In this document: one piece after another, positions 56,404 through 64,000 of the stretch
How the letters are laid out: every line of letters begins with the position of its first letter
How positions within the stretch are numbered: position 1 is the first letter of the stretch
Origin: Marinimicrobium alkaliphilum
Lineage (GTDB): Bacteria; Pseudomonadota; Gammaproteobacteria; Pseudomonadales; Cellvibrionaceae
Assembly: GCF_003259155.1 (NCBI RefSeq)
Contig: NZ_QGMQ01000004.1
Location: 248,001-312,000, forward strand
DNA: 64,000 bases
Direction of reading: 5' to 3'
The notes under the pieces: generated by a model
Seen by the model: the letters and a program-made list of their open reading frames with translations, nothing else
Told to the model about the DNA's origin: nothing
Database searches by the model: none
Made by a program: the position numbers and the translations under genes

Positions 56404-57824
56404 TCTCCCGCCTTTACCTGAAGATCTTTTTTACCTTCTGGCTGATCACTGCCCTCATTATCGTGACCACCAATGTGGTCGCCCATTGGTTCGACCTGAC
56501 GCCGGACTCCAGCATCTCCAACCAGCGCCAGGACGGCAACTACGAGCCCGCCCGACGACTGCTTTACCAGATGGTCGGCTCTGCCATCAACCGCAACACC
56601 GAACAGGTGATTCAGGATCTGCGCGCCATGCCTTCCTGGTCCACCCAGTACTTTTATGTGATAGACGCCGATGGTAGGGACCTGCTCGGACGCCCGCTGC
56701 CTGCCGGTGTCGACGAACTCCTGCCGCGATTGACGCCGTCTCACCCCTATGACCGAATTCGCGAGCCCGATCGGCGTATCTTTGGCCGCCAGGTCACCCT
56801 CAATGACGGTAATGTGGTGAATGTGGTGACCGTATCGGGACGGCGCGGCGAGTCGGAATCCGACGTTATCTGGCAGCTGTTTATCAACAATATCTGGCCA
56901 CTGCTGCTCATTTCAATTTTGATCAGCGGCAGTCTGTGCCTGGTACTCGCACGGTATTTTTCCAGCGGTATCCTCACCTTGCAAAGAGCCACCCGCCAGA
57001 TTGCCGATGGTGATCTGAGTGTACGCGTCAGCCCCCACTTCGCCCGACGCCGGGACGAGATCGCCGCCCTCGGCCGGGACTTTGATCATATGACCGCCCG
57101 TCTGGAAAAAGCCATGCTCGAGCAGAAACGGCTGATCAAAGATGTGTCACACGAACTGCGTTCGCCGTTGGCGCGCCTGCAGGTTGCCTTGGGGCTGGCT
57201 CAGCAGCGCAGCCGCAACGGCGGCAACGTCAATAAAGAGCTCGACCGTATCAAGCTGGCGGCGGACTACCTCAACGATGTCATATCCGACATTCTCGCGC
57301 TCCCAGTGAGCGACAATGGCGGCTGGAAGCTTGACGATACCCTCGACCTGCGTTCGCTGCTCGAAACCCTGGTGGACAATTATCTCCCCGAGGCCGACAA
57401 GAAACGGGTGCGGCTCGATCTGCACACTGACCTGGATGAGGCGCTGGTGCCCACCCACGGCAACATGCTCGTTGGGGTATTCGAGAATATCCTGCGCAAC
57501 GCCCTGCACTACACGGCACCGGTCTCGGATATCCTCCTGGACCTGACCTACAACAGTAAGCGCCAACAGTATTGTGTGCGCATCTGCGATGCGGGCCCGG
57601 GCGTACCGGAGGAGGAGCTGGACGATATCTTCAAGCCCTTTTACCGAACCGACCAGGCCCGCGATCGAGAGAGCGGCGGCTACGGTTTGGGGCTGGCTAT
57701 CGCCCAACGCACGGTGGCCCTGCACCAGGGTACCATCATGGCCAGCAACCGCCCCGAAGGCGGCTTGTGTATCCAAGTCTGCCTACCCACGCCGGACGGA
57801 ATATCGGCACTGCCAGGCCTGTAG
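56400..57824 (+). CDS. envelope sensor histidine kinase, CpxA-like
   Basis: A 474-residue membrane kinase. TM1 (KIFFTFWLITALIIVTTNVV), a periplasmic sensor domain (about 30-165), TM2 (WPLLLISILISGSLCLVLAR), a HAMP region (RYFSSGILTLQRATRQIADG), a HisKA domain with DVSHELRSPLARLQ (His near 250), and a HATPase domain with N-box NILRNALHYTA, CDAGPGVPEEEL and GGYGLGLAIAQRTV. Paired with the response regulator just upstream by an ATGA overlap. Confidence 0.92.
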   Translation: MISRLYLKIFFTFWLITALIIVTTNVVAHWFDLTPDSSISNQRQDGNYEPARRLLYQMVGSAINRNTEQVIQDLRAMPSWSTQYFYVIDADGRDLLGRPLPAGVDELLPRLTPSHPYDRIREPDRRIFGRQVTLNDGNVVNVVTVSGRRGESESDVIWQLFINNIWPLLLISILISGSLCLVLARYFSSGILTLQRATRQIADGDLSVRVSPHFARRRDEIAALGRDFDHMTARLEKAMLEQKRLIKDVSHELRSPLARLQVALGLAQQRSRNGGNVNKELDRIKLAADYLNDVISDILALPVSDNGGWKLDDTLDLRSLLETLVDNYLPEADKKRVRLDLHTDLDEALVPTHGNMLVGVFENILRNALHYTAPVSDILLDLTYNSKRQQYCVRICDAGPGVPEEELDDIFKPFYRTDQARDRESGGYGLGLAIAQRTVALHQGTIMASNRPEGGLCIQVCLPTPDGISALPGL

Positions 57825-57956
57825 CACAGGGCGGCAATAACAGCGCCAAAAAACCGGCAGGATCTTGCCCCCCGCAGGATTCGAGACGCTGAGGTGCCGC
57901 CAGAAGAGCGCTCAACCCATTGTTTTTATTAAAAAATATTGCTCGAAAAAAGAATC

Positions 57957-57971
57957 GGCACAGCCCTTGCT
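57957..57971 (+). promoter_or_regulatory. candidate sigma-54 promoter for the GGDEF gene
   Basis: The sequence CGGCACAGCCCTTGCT has the -24 GG (57957-57958) and the -12 GC (57969-57970) separated by 10 nt, with GGCAC and TTGCT intact (the consensus is TGGCACG-N4-TTGCW). It lies 67 nt before the ATG of the diguanylate cyclase. The AT-rich run just upstream (57921-57950) could be an IHF or enhancer-loop region. No bound activator is identified. Confidence 0.5.
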
Positions 57972-58037
57972 TTAGTCCAGTTCAACACCGGCCGACCAGC
58001 CCGGATCAGATGACTGACAGCCAAGGTAGCCTACCCT

Positions 58038-58967
58038 ATGCATTCCCCCGAGGAGTTTGCCCCCGCCCTGAACTGCACTACCAGTGCCGAGGCCGCCTAC
58101 CATCAGAACCGCCTGTACCGGGCGTTGGCCACCAGCCTTGAACCCGAACGGCTCATTGCTCTGTTTTTCAAGCACCTGCAACCGATGATTCAGGTAGACG
58201 GTGTCAGCTTCTGCGCCACCGATAGCGTCTTAGTGGACACCCGGGTCGGCGAAGCCGCTCGCCACCACTGTGAGTACCGGCTCAGCCTTGATGGCTCGGG
58301 ACGGCCACCGGAACATCTGGGGCTGCTGAAATTCTATCGCAAGCGCCGCTTTAGCGAGGCTGAAACCCAAACCCTGGAGGGGCTACTGAGCACACTGGTC
58401 TTCCCCCTGCGCAACGCCCTCACCCACCAGAAAACCCTGATCATGGCGCTGGTCGACCCCCTCACGCAAGTGGGTAACCGCCACGCTCTGGATGCGGCCC
58501 TCACACGGGAAATCTGCCTGGCGGAACGCCAGGGTCAGCCCCTGGCACTCCTGGTACTCGATATTGACCACTTCAAGACGATCAACGACACCCACGGGCA
58601 CAGCTTGGGTGACCGCGCGCTGGCCTTGATCGCTGACAAGCTCAAAGAACTGTGTCGCGCTTGCGACCAGGTTTTCCGCTACGGCGGGGAGGAGTTTGTG
58701 GTGATACTGAGCAATACCGGCAGTGAGGGTGCAGGCGTGATCGCCGAGCGACTGCGCAGCGCCATCGAAACAGAAGCGTTGCAGATTGAAGCGCAAGCGC
58801 TGAACATGACTGTGAGCATCGGCATCAGCGCTTACAATGGCCGCTGCGGCGAACGCCCGGCACGCCTGTTCGAACGCGCCGACGACGCGCTCTATCAGGC
58901 CAAGGCCCAGGGCCGAAACCGCATCGTCACCGAGCCCGCACGCTCCGACCGGCGCCAAGTGGGCTGA
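58038..58967 (+). CDS. diguanylate cyclase (GGDEF)
   Basis: A 309-residue cytoplasmic protein. The N-terminal 130 residues look GAF-like (PMIQVDGVSFCATDSVLVDT) without a TM helix, followed by a full GGDEF domain: LTQVGNRHALD, LDIDHFKTINDTHGHSLGD, and the active-site YGGEEFVVIL (GGEEF). The I-site RxxD is present five residues before GGEEF (RACD). It should make c-di-GMP and be product-inhibited. A sigma-54-like promoter precedes it. Confidence 0.92.
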   Translation: MHSPEEFAPALNCTTSAEAAYHQNRLYRALATSLEPERLIALFFKHLQPMIQVDGVSFCATDSVLVDTRVGEAARHHCEYRLSLDGSGRPPEHLGLLKFYRKRRFSEAETQTLEGLLSTLVFPLRNALTHQKTLIMALVDPLTQVGNRHALDAALTREICLAERQGQPLALLVLDIDHFKTINDTHGHSLGDRALALIADKLKELCRACDQVFRYGGEEFVVILSNTGSEGAGVIAERLRSAIETEALQIEAQALNMTVSIGISAYNGRCGERPARLFERADDALYQAKAQGRNRIVTEPARSDRRQVG

Positions 58968-58973
58968 GCACAA

Positions 58974-59945
58974 TCAGTTTTTCGGGCTTGGCGGGCGCCG
59001 CTTGGACGCGGCCGGCACCGGCGGACGCTTGCCTTTGGGCGCCGAACGCAACTTGCGCTCATGGCGTTCCATTTCGCGCTTCTGCTCCGGCGTCATAGGG
59101 GTGATAGCGACACTCTGCTCAATCCCTGCCGTCAGACACAAATCACCGATTTCTTTATCGTTGAGCTCGATCCACTGGCCCACGCGCACGTGGGACGGGA
59201 TAAAAATATTGCCGTAGCGTACCCGCTTCAGACGACTGACTTTGACACCCTGGGATTCCCACAAGCGACGCACCTCGCGATTGCGCCCCTCCATGACCAC
59301 ACAATAGAACCAGCGATTGCGGCCTTCACCAGCGCCATCGACGATATCCGTAAAACGGGCAACGCCATCATCCAGAAGGACGCCCTCGACCAAGCGCTGC
59401 TTCATCTCATCATCGACCTGCCCCTGGATGCGCACCAGGTATTCGCGATCGATGACCGAGGAAGGGTGCATCAATTTATTAGCCAGCTCACCGTCATTGG
59501 TGAACAGCAATAGACCGCTGGTATTGAAATCCAGGCGACCCACCGAAATCCAGCGCTCACCGCGTAGCTTGGGCAGGCTTTCAAACACCGTGCGCCGCCC
59601 TTCGGGATCAGAGCGTGAGCAGATTTCGCCTTCAGGCTTGTTGTACAGGATAACGCGCCGTTGCGCAGCTTCGGCTTTGGTCATCACGCGCCGGTCGTCA
59701 ACAAACAGCTTGTCATCCGGGGTAACGCGATCGCCCAAACGTGCGAGCCGGTCGTTGACTTTGACACGACCTTGCTCAATAGCACGCTCCATCTCCCGGC
59801 GCGAACCGAGGCCGGCTCGGGCCAAAACCTTTTGTAACTTTTCATCGGTTCCGGTTTCCGGTACCGACGGTTTCGGAGCGTGCTCCGGTTGTTTGCGGGG
59901 TGCTTTACCACCCTTGTTCGGGCGTGGCTGTTTGGGTCTGGGCAT
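58974..59945 (-). CDS. rluB: 23S rRNA pseudouridine-2605 synthase RluB
   Basis: Isomerises U2605 of 23S rRNA. A 323-residue protein with a basic, Pro/Lys-rich N-terminal extension, an S4 RNA-binding domain ([21 protein letters not shown]), and the catalytic Asp in the motif [19 protein letters not shown]. It is last in the leftward run after scpB. The start ATG 59945 lacks a clear Shine-Dalgarno. The alternative GTG at 59972 also has none and overlaps the end of scpB by four bases. A basic C-terminal tail ([14 protein letters not shown]) follows. Confidence 0.95.
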   Translation of the reverse strand: MPRPKQPRPNKGGKAPRKQPEHAPKPSVPETGTDEKLQKVLARAGLGSRREMERAIEQGRVKVNDRLARLGDRVTPDDKLFVDDRRVMTKAEAAQRRVILYNKPEGEICSRSDPEGRRTVFESLPKLRGERWISVGRLDFNTSGLLLFTNDGELANKLMHPSSVIDREYLVRIQGQVDDEMKQRLVEGVLLDDGVARFTDIVDGAGEGRNRWFYCVVMEGRNREVRRLWESQGVKVSRLKRVRYGNIFIPSHVRVGQWIELNDKEIGDLCLTAGIEQSVAITPMTPEQKREMERHERKLRSAPKGKRPPVPAASKRRPPSPKN

Positions 59946-59968
59946 AATGAATAGTGTCGCTGCAACGC

Positions 59969-60949
59969 TCACGCGTTGTGTTGGTCCTCGTCGTGCGCGG
60001 CGTCCTCATGGTCCGTCGCGCGGGGCTCGTCAATGTCGGTTTCCGACGCCGGCTCTGGCGCGTCTTGTGCGTCCACTGCCTCGTCTTCCTGTTCTTCCAC
60101 TACCAGGTATTCTTGCGCTTCTTCGTCCGTGTCAGTTGGCTCTTGCACGGCTTCTGTCTGGTCCGACCCGGAAGCCACTTTCGCCTCAATTCCCAGATCC
60201 AGTTCGGCATTGAGCTCATCCAGATCGCGAATGTCACCCAGACTCGGCAACTCGTCCAGACTCTTCAGGTTAAAGTAGTCGAGAAATTGTCGGGTGGTGG
60301 CGTACAAGGAGGGCCGACCCGGCACATCGCGCTGCCCCACCACCTTCACCCAGTCGCGCTCCATCAGGGTTTTCATGATGTGGCTGCTGACCGCAACGCC
60401 GCGAATTTCTTCAATATCGCCGCGAGTAATCGGCTGGCGGTAGGCGATCAGTGCCAGCGTCTCCAGCAGTGCGCGCGAATACCGTTGGGGCTTCTCTTCC
60501 CACAGACGGTTGATCCACGGTGCCAGCGCAGGCCGAACCTGCAAGCGAAAACCCGAACCCACTTCCTTGAGCTCGAAGCCCCGCTCGACGTTGGCCGCTT
60601 CAATGCGCCCCAAAGCCGCCCGAATGTCTTCATTGCTCGGTGCCACTTCTTCATCAAACAGGGTACGCAAACGGGCGATGGTCATCGGCTGACCAATCGC
60701 CAGGAGTGCGCCTTCGATGATTTGAGCGAGCCGCTGCTCGTCGACCGGTTCAGCCGGATTCAGTCGTGAGCGTTCCGCTTTTTCATAATCATCATTGCCC
60801 TCGACAAAGCTGTCATCCGCCTCCAGGTGCGCGTCCATGTCGGACATCGACTCAGGGGTCTCATTCTCGATCGCTGATGGCACTGGCTCACTGGCCTCAG
60901 TCTCGGGCTGTTCACTGTGCGCCTCGTTCACTCGGCTTTCGTCGTTCAT
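59969..60949 (-). CDS. scpB: segregation and condensation protein ScpB
   Basis: Condensin accessory protein of the SMC-ScpAB complex. The conserved winged-helix core (about 70-240; [78 protein letters not shown]) is flanked by long acidic extensions: about 70 residues at the N-terminus and 80 at the C-terminus. At 326 residues it is well over the usual 180-200. It begins 43 nt after the scpA stop codon. Confidence 0.94.
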   Translation of the reverse strand: MNDESRVNEAHSEQPETEASEPVPSAIENETPESMSDMDAHLEADDSFVEGNDDYEKAERSRLNPAEPVDEQRLAQIIEGALLAIGQPMTIARLRTLFDEEVAPSNEDIRAALGRIEAANVERGFELKEVGSGFRLQVRPALAPWINRLWEEKPQRYSRALLETLALIAYRQPITRGDIEEIRGVAVSSHIMKTLMERDWVKVVGQRDVPGRPSLYATTRQFLDYFNLKSLDELPSLGDIRDLDELNAELDLGIEAKVASGSDQTEAVQEPTDTDEEAQEYLVVEEQEDEAVDAQDAPEPASETDIDEPRATDHEDAAHDEDQHNA

Positions 60950-60992
60950 TCAGTCACTCTATTATCGCTGCTGTCTATCAATGCGTTGCGCC

Positions 60993-61898
60993 CTATTGAA
61001 CACGCGCCTTTACGTGGATAGAGCCAAAGTCTTCGGTTTGGACAATTTCCACCAGAGATTCCTTGATGAGCTCCATTACCGCCAAGAAGGTAACAATAAC
61101 CCCCAGGCGACCTTCCTGAACCGTGAACAGACTCACAAAGGGTACAAACTGCTTGTGAGCCAGTTTATCCAACACCTGCGCCATGCGCTCACGGGTAGAA
61201 AGCTTCTCCCGGGAAATATGGTGGCTCTCGAACATATCCGCCCGGCGTAATACTTCGGACAGAGCCAGCAGAATTTCCTTCAGCTCGACCTCCGGGTCAG
61301 GCCGGGTCAATGTGCGATCGGGAGCCTGGGCACTGGCGCTAAAGACATCGCGGCCAATACGCGGCAATTCGTCAATGTCCTCTGCAGCTTGTTTGAAACG
61401 CTCGTACTCCTGCAGGCGACGAATCAACGCGGCGCGCGGATCCTCTTCCTCGTCGTCTTCCTGCGAGCTGCGCGGCAACAACATACGGGACTTGATCTCC
61501 GCCAACATGGCTGCCATCACCAGGTACTCGGCGGCGAGCTCAAACTGATGCGCCTCCATCAGCTCCACATAGGCCATGTACTGACCCGTGATCTGAGCGA
61601 CGTTGATATCCAGAATATCCAGGTTTTGGCGCCGAATCAGGTACAGCAACAGATCCAGCGGCCCCTCAAAGGCCTCCAGAAAGACTTCCAACGCATCCGG
61701 CGGAATATACAGATCTTTGGGCAGCTGCGTGTAGGCCTTGCCGTAAACCATGGCAAAGGGCATTTCCGCCTGGCTGGGGTGCTCTGGCTGGGGGTGCTCT
61801 GGCAGGTCGTGCGAATCCAGAGCGTCAACCGTCCCCGCCGCTGGCTCTTGCTCAGCTGGTGTCTGCTGCTCGACTGTGTCCTGGGTTTCGCTACTCAA
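60993..61898 (-). CDS. scpA: segregation and condensation protein ScpA
   Basis: Kleisin subunit bridging the SMC heads; 301 residues. The first 45 residues are a Glu/Pro-rich linker; the core has FEGPLDLLLYLIRRQNLDIL, AEYLVMAAMLAEIKSRMLLP, and the C-terminal winged helix (VSLFTVQEGRLGVIVTFLAVMELIKE). No canonical smc gene is in the window. First of the leftward scpA-scpB-rluB group, with a candidate promoter at 61959-61964. Confidence 0.95.
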   Translation of the reverse strand: MSSETQDTVEQQTPAEQEPAAGTVDALDSHDLPEHPQPEHPSQAEMPFAMVYGKAYTQLPKDLYIPPDALEVFLEAFEGPLDLLLYLIRRQNLDILDINVAQITGQYMAYVELMEAHQFELAAEYLVMAAMLAEIKSRMLLPRSSQEDDEEEDPRAALIRRLQEYERFKQAAEDIDELPRIGRDVFSASAQAPDRTLTRPDPEVELKEILLALSEVLRRADMFESHHISREKLSTRERMAQVLDKLAHKQFVPFVSLFTVQEGRLGVIVTFLAVMELIKESLVEIVQTEDFGSIHVKARVQ

Positions 61899-61958
61899 CT
61901 GACGGCCTGCCTGTCACGTGATCATCTGGATCCGGGGCCGAACCCCGACAAAGCGCGC

Positions 61959-61964
61959 ATTATA
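61959..61964 (-). promoter_or_regulatory. -10 element for scpA
   Basis: A perfect TATAAT on the minus strand lies 61 nt before the scpA ATG. The -35 region is weak, so this is a candidate only. A hairpin CGGGG/CCCCG (61933-61937 and 61943-61947) lies between it and the gene. Confidence 0.4.
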
Positions 61965-62005
61965 GCCTTTATAACCCGGGGGTGACAGCCACATAAATGG
62001 CGGAT

Positions 62006-62632
62006 TCAACCGGGCAGAATACCCGAGGCATCGCCCTTGCCCTGGCGGATCAGCTCCGGGACCTCACCGGTCAGATCGATCACCGTGGTCGGCTCGAGAT
62101 CGCAGTAACCGCCGTCAATCACCAGCTCCACCTGGTGCTCCAGCAGATCCCGGATATCGTAGGGGTCGCTCAGGGGCAACTCATCGTCAGGCAGGATCAG
62201 GGAACTGCTCATGATGGGCTCACCCAGCTCTTCCATCAGTGCCAGGGCCACGGCATTGTCCGGTACCCGCAGGCCGATGGTCTTGCGCTTCGGATGCATC
62301 AGGCGCCGGGGCACTTCACTGGTGGCTTCGAGGATGAAGGTAAAGGGCCCTGGGGTGTACTGTTTGAGCAAGCGGAAATCCTGATTGTTGACTCGGGCAT
62401 AGGTCGCCAGCTCCGACAGGTCTCGGCACATCAGGGTGAAGTTATGGTGCTTGTCCAGGCGCCGCATCAGGCGAATCCGGTCGAGCGCCATCTTGTCGCC
62501 AATATGGCACCCCAGGGCATAAGCGGAATCGGTCGGGTAGGCGATAATGCCGCCCTGGCGCACAATATCGGCTGCCTGCTTGATCAGGCGGGCCTGCGGA
62601 TTATCGGGGTGAATCTGAAAAAACTGGGCCAC
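62006..62632 (-). CDS. yciO: YciO-type Sua5/YrdC protein
   Basis: A 208-residue member of the Sua5/YciO/YrdC family, related to the TsaC threonylcarbamoyl-AMP synthase. Marks: GGIIAYPTDSAYALGCHIGD, MRRLDKHHNFTLMCRDLSE, and LMHPKRKTIGLRVPDN. The HHNFTLMCRDLSELATYA pattern is that of YciO, not TsaC, so a role in tRNA t6A synthesis is not certain. It lies 51 nt from the PHP gene and in the same orientation, the usual yciO-yciV pairing. Confidence 0.93.
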   Translation of the reverse strand: MAQFFQIHPDNPQARLIKQAADIVRQGGIIAYPTDSAYALGCHIGDKMALDRIRLMRRLDKHHNFTLMCRDLSELATYARVNNQDFRLLKQYTPGPFTFILEATSEVPRRLMHPKRKTIGLRVPDNAVALALMEELGEPIMSSSLILPDDELPLSDPYDIRDLLEHQVELVIDGGYCDLEPTTVIDLTGEVPELIRQGKGDASGILPG

Positions 62633-62683
62633 CGTGGTACTCCTGAGAAATCTGGATCGTGGATCTGTGTAAAAACGCGAAGC

Positions 62684-63520
62684 CTAGCAGCCCAGCGCCG
62701 GCAATTGCCAGACAGGGCGGCAATTCTCCGGCAAGGGATCGAACTGACCCAGTGCCTGCCAAGGCTGGTTGGGCTGATGAAAATCACTGCCACAGGAGCT
62801 GGCAAGGCCATTGGCTGCGGCAATACGGGCCAGATCCTGGGTCAGGGACAGCACCTGGCGACCACTGATCACCTCCAGGGCATCGCCGCCCGCCTCGCTG
62901 AAGGCGCCGATCATCGCACACATCTTGGTTCGCGTCAGGCCATATTTGGCCGGGTGGGCCAATACCGCGACGCCGCCCGCCTGATGCAACCACGCGATAA
63001 TATCCTCCATCGGCGGCCACTGGTGGCGAACATCACCGACTTTGCCCTTCCCCAAATAACGTTTGAACGCCGCCGACATCGACTTGACGTGACCCTGGGC
63101 CACCAGATAACGGGCAAAGTGCGGACGTCCGGGCTGGGCGCCATCGGCCTCGGCCAGCGCCCCGGCGAGACTACCGGGAATTCCTGCTCGGGTGAGCCGT
63201 TCGCCAATCTGCTCGGCGCGCTCCGCGCGCGCCGCCTGTTGGACGGCGATCGCCTCCTGCAGCACCGGGTGGTCCAAATCGAACCCCAACCCGACAATAT
63301 GGACGTCGCGCCCCTGCCAACTACCGGAAAACTCAATACCATTGACCAGTGTCATTCCCAATTTTTGCGCACAACGTCTCGCCTCGGGAACACCGGCTAC
63401 CGTATCATGGTCTGTAAGGGCGATTATTCGGACCCCGGCCGCATTAGCGCTCGACATCAGCGCCTCAGGGCTTAAAATACCGTCCGAACAATAACTGTGA
63501 CAGTGCAGATCAACGTGCAA
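62684..63520 (-). CDS. PHP-domain exonuclease, YciV/RNase AM type
   Basis: A 278-residue PHP-domain metal-dependent phosphoesterase. The metal-ligand motifs are HVDLHCHSYCSDG, ALTDHDTV and GIEFSGSWQGRDVHIVG. The E. coli homologue is the 5'-3' exoribonuclease RNase AM (YciV), which also hydrolyses 3',5'-nucleotide bisphosphates. The later motif GSDFHQPNQPW is present. The two are likely one operon with yciO. Confidence 0.93.
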   Translation of the reverse strand: MHVDLHCHSYCSDGILSPEALMSSANAAGVRIIALTDHDTVAGVPEARRCAQKLGMTLVNGIEFSGSWQGRDVHIVGLGFDLDHPVLQEAIAVQQAARAERAEQIGERLTRAGIPGSLAGALAEADGAQPGRPHFARYLVAQGHVKSMSAAFKRYLGKGKVGDVRHQWPPMEDIIAWLHQAGGVAVLAHPAKYGLTRTKMCAMIGAFSEAGGDALEVISGRQVLSLTQDLARIAAANGLASSCGSDFHQPNQPWQALGQFDPLPENCRPVWQLPALGC

Positions 63521-63608
63521 TGGGCTCCCCTCTGGTTGTACGCTGCCGTTATAGGCAGCCGTGACGAGCGGCCATTATGACATTTAACGATGAGAGATAC
63601 CCGCGATC

Positions 63609-64000
63609 ATGACTGAAAAGAGCGCCACCAGCGAACCGCAAGCGAACGCTGACACCACCACTCAGCGTCCCAGACAGGAGAGTTTGTGGGCCAATTTGCT
63701 GCTCAACATTGTCATTCCGACACTGATTCTGATGAAACTCAGTGGCGATGACTGGCTCGGCCCACGCCTGGCCCTGATCATCGCCCTCGCCTTTCCGATT
63801 TGCTACGGTGTGCGCGATTATCTGGTAAGGCGCAAATTCAACTTTTTCTCGGCGCTGGGGTTCGTCAGTATTCTGCTCACGGGCGGCATCGGCCTGCTCC
63901 AGCTCGACCCCCAGTACCTCGCCATCAAGGAAGCCGCCATTCCGGGTCTGATCGGACTGGTGACACTGATCTCGGTAAAAACCCGCTACCCGCTTATCAA
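63609..64000 (+). CDS. VC0807-family inner-membrane protein (partial)
   Basis: Starts at ATG 63609 and runs off the window end; 130 residues are visible. The N-terminal 28 residues are hydrophilic (Thr/Gln/Ala-rich), followed by TM helices LWANLLLNIVIPTLILM, LGPRLALIIALAFPICYGVRDYLVRRK, FFSALGFVSILLTGGIGLL and PGLIGLVTLISVKT. The pattern resembles VC0807-like septation-A-type membrane proteins from memory; function unknown. It is divergent from the PHP gene. Confidence 0.75.
   Translation, partial: MTEKSATSEPQANADTTTQRPRQESLWANLLLNIVIPTLILMKLSGDDWLGPRLALIIALAFPICYGVRDYLVRRKFNFFSALGFVSILLTGGIGLLQLDPQYLAIKEAAIPGLIGLVTLISVKTRYPLI

Noticed and set aside
61997-63475. 492-codon frame antisense to yciO and the PHP gene
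   Set aside because: Both genes on the opposite strand have strong family motifs; the frame has no recognisable domain.

Overview
The window is a 64 kb stretch of a chromosome from a moderately GC-rich marine-type gammaproteobacterium, most likely Cellvibrionales/Pseudomonadales. Three things point there: a complete Na+-NQR operon, a LexA box of the CTG-N10-CAG type, and a gene order from murB to slt that, from memory and unchecked, follows the P. aeruginosa PAO1 order murB-ptpA-kdsB-lpxK-exbD-exbB-comEC-DUF2062-lolCDE-PilZ-sthA-apbE-nqrFEDCBA-mfd-lexA-sulA-topA-uup-slt. The genus cannot be fixed from sequence alone. No phage, integrase, IS element, CRISPR array or rRNA was seen.

Layout. (1) 0-5 kb: REP-type repeats, a conserved unknown gene, a 31-codon small ORF, a tRNA-Val/tRNA-Asp operon with promoter and terminator, an NtrB-like sensor kinase, a lipoprotein and trmA. 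(2) 5-18 kb, mostly leftward: envelope genes murB, ptpA-like phosphatase, kdsB, lpxK, exbD/exbB and comEC; a large membrane-anchored coiled-coil protein; DUF2062; lolCDE. (3) 17.8-27.4 kb: PilZ protein, sthA, then nqrABCDEF-apbE-nqrM. This leftward operon has a predicted leader of about 300 nt. (4) 27.4-44.3 kb: mfd-csiV, a cold-shock protein, lexA-sulA, topA, a universal stress protein, ABC-F uup and slt. (5) 44.3-58.9 kb, the accessory-looking part: HDOD-EAL protein, glutaredoxin-like protein, DUF5610-like protein, FHA protein, a soluble HDMKN histidine kinase overlapping a REC-TPR response regulator, an EAL-CBS-GGDEF protein, cmoA-cmoB, NDH-2, flavodoxin, a CpxRA-like pair and a diguanylate cyclase behind a possible sigma-54 promoter. 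(6) 59-64 kb: rluB, scpB, scpA, yciO, the PHP nuclease gene and the start of an inner-membrane protein.

How the genes work together. NQR, its FMN transferase ApbE and its maturation factor NqrM form one Na+-pumping NADH dehydrogenase unit. NDH-2 and SthA give alternative routes for NADH and NADPH. MurB, KdsB, LpxK, LolCDE and Slt serve peptidoglycan, LPS and lipoprotein biogenesis. LexA/SulA, Mfd and TopA serve DNA repair, division control and supercoiling. Four proteins with c-di-GMP-type domains (PilZ, HDOD-EAL, EAL-CBS-GGDEF, GGDEF) and three kinase or kinase-regulator sets make this a signalling-dense region.

The best candidates for something undescribed are the FHA / HDMKN-kinase / REC-TPR cluster (46.5-49.9 kb), the structured nqrA leader, the 107-nt inverted-repeat element in front of mfd, and the 705-residue membrane-anchored coiled-coil protein. 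Nothing seen proves a wholly new system.
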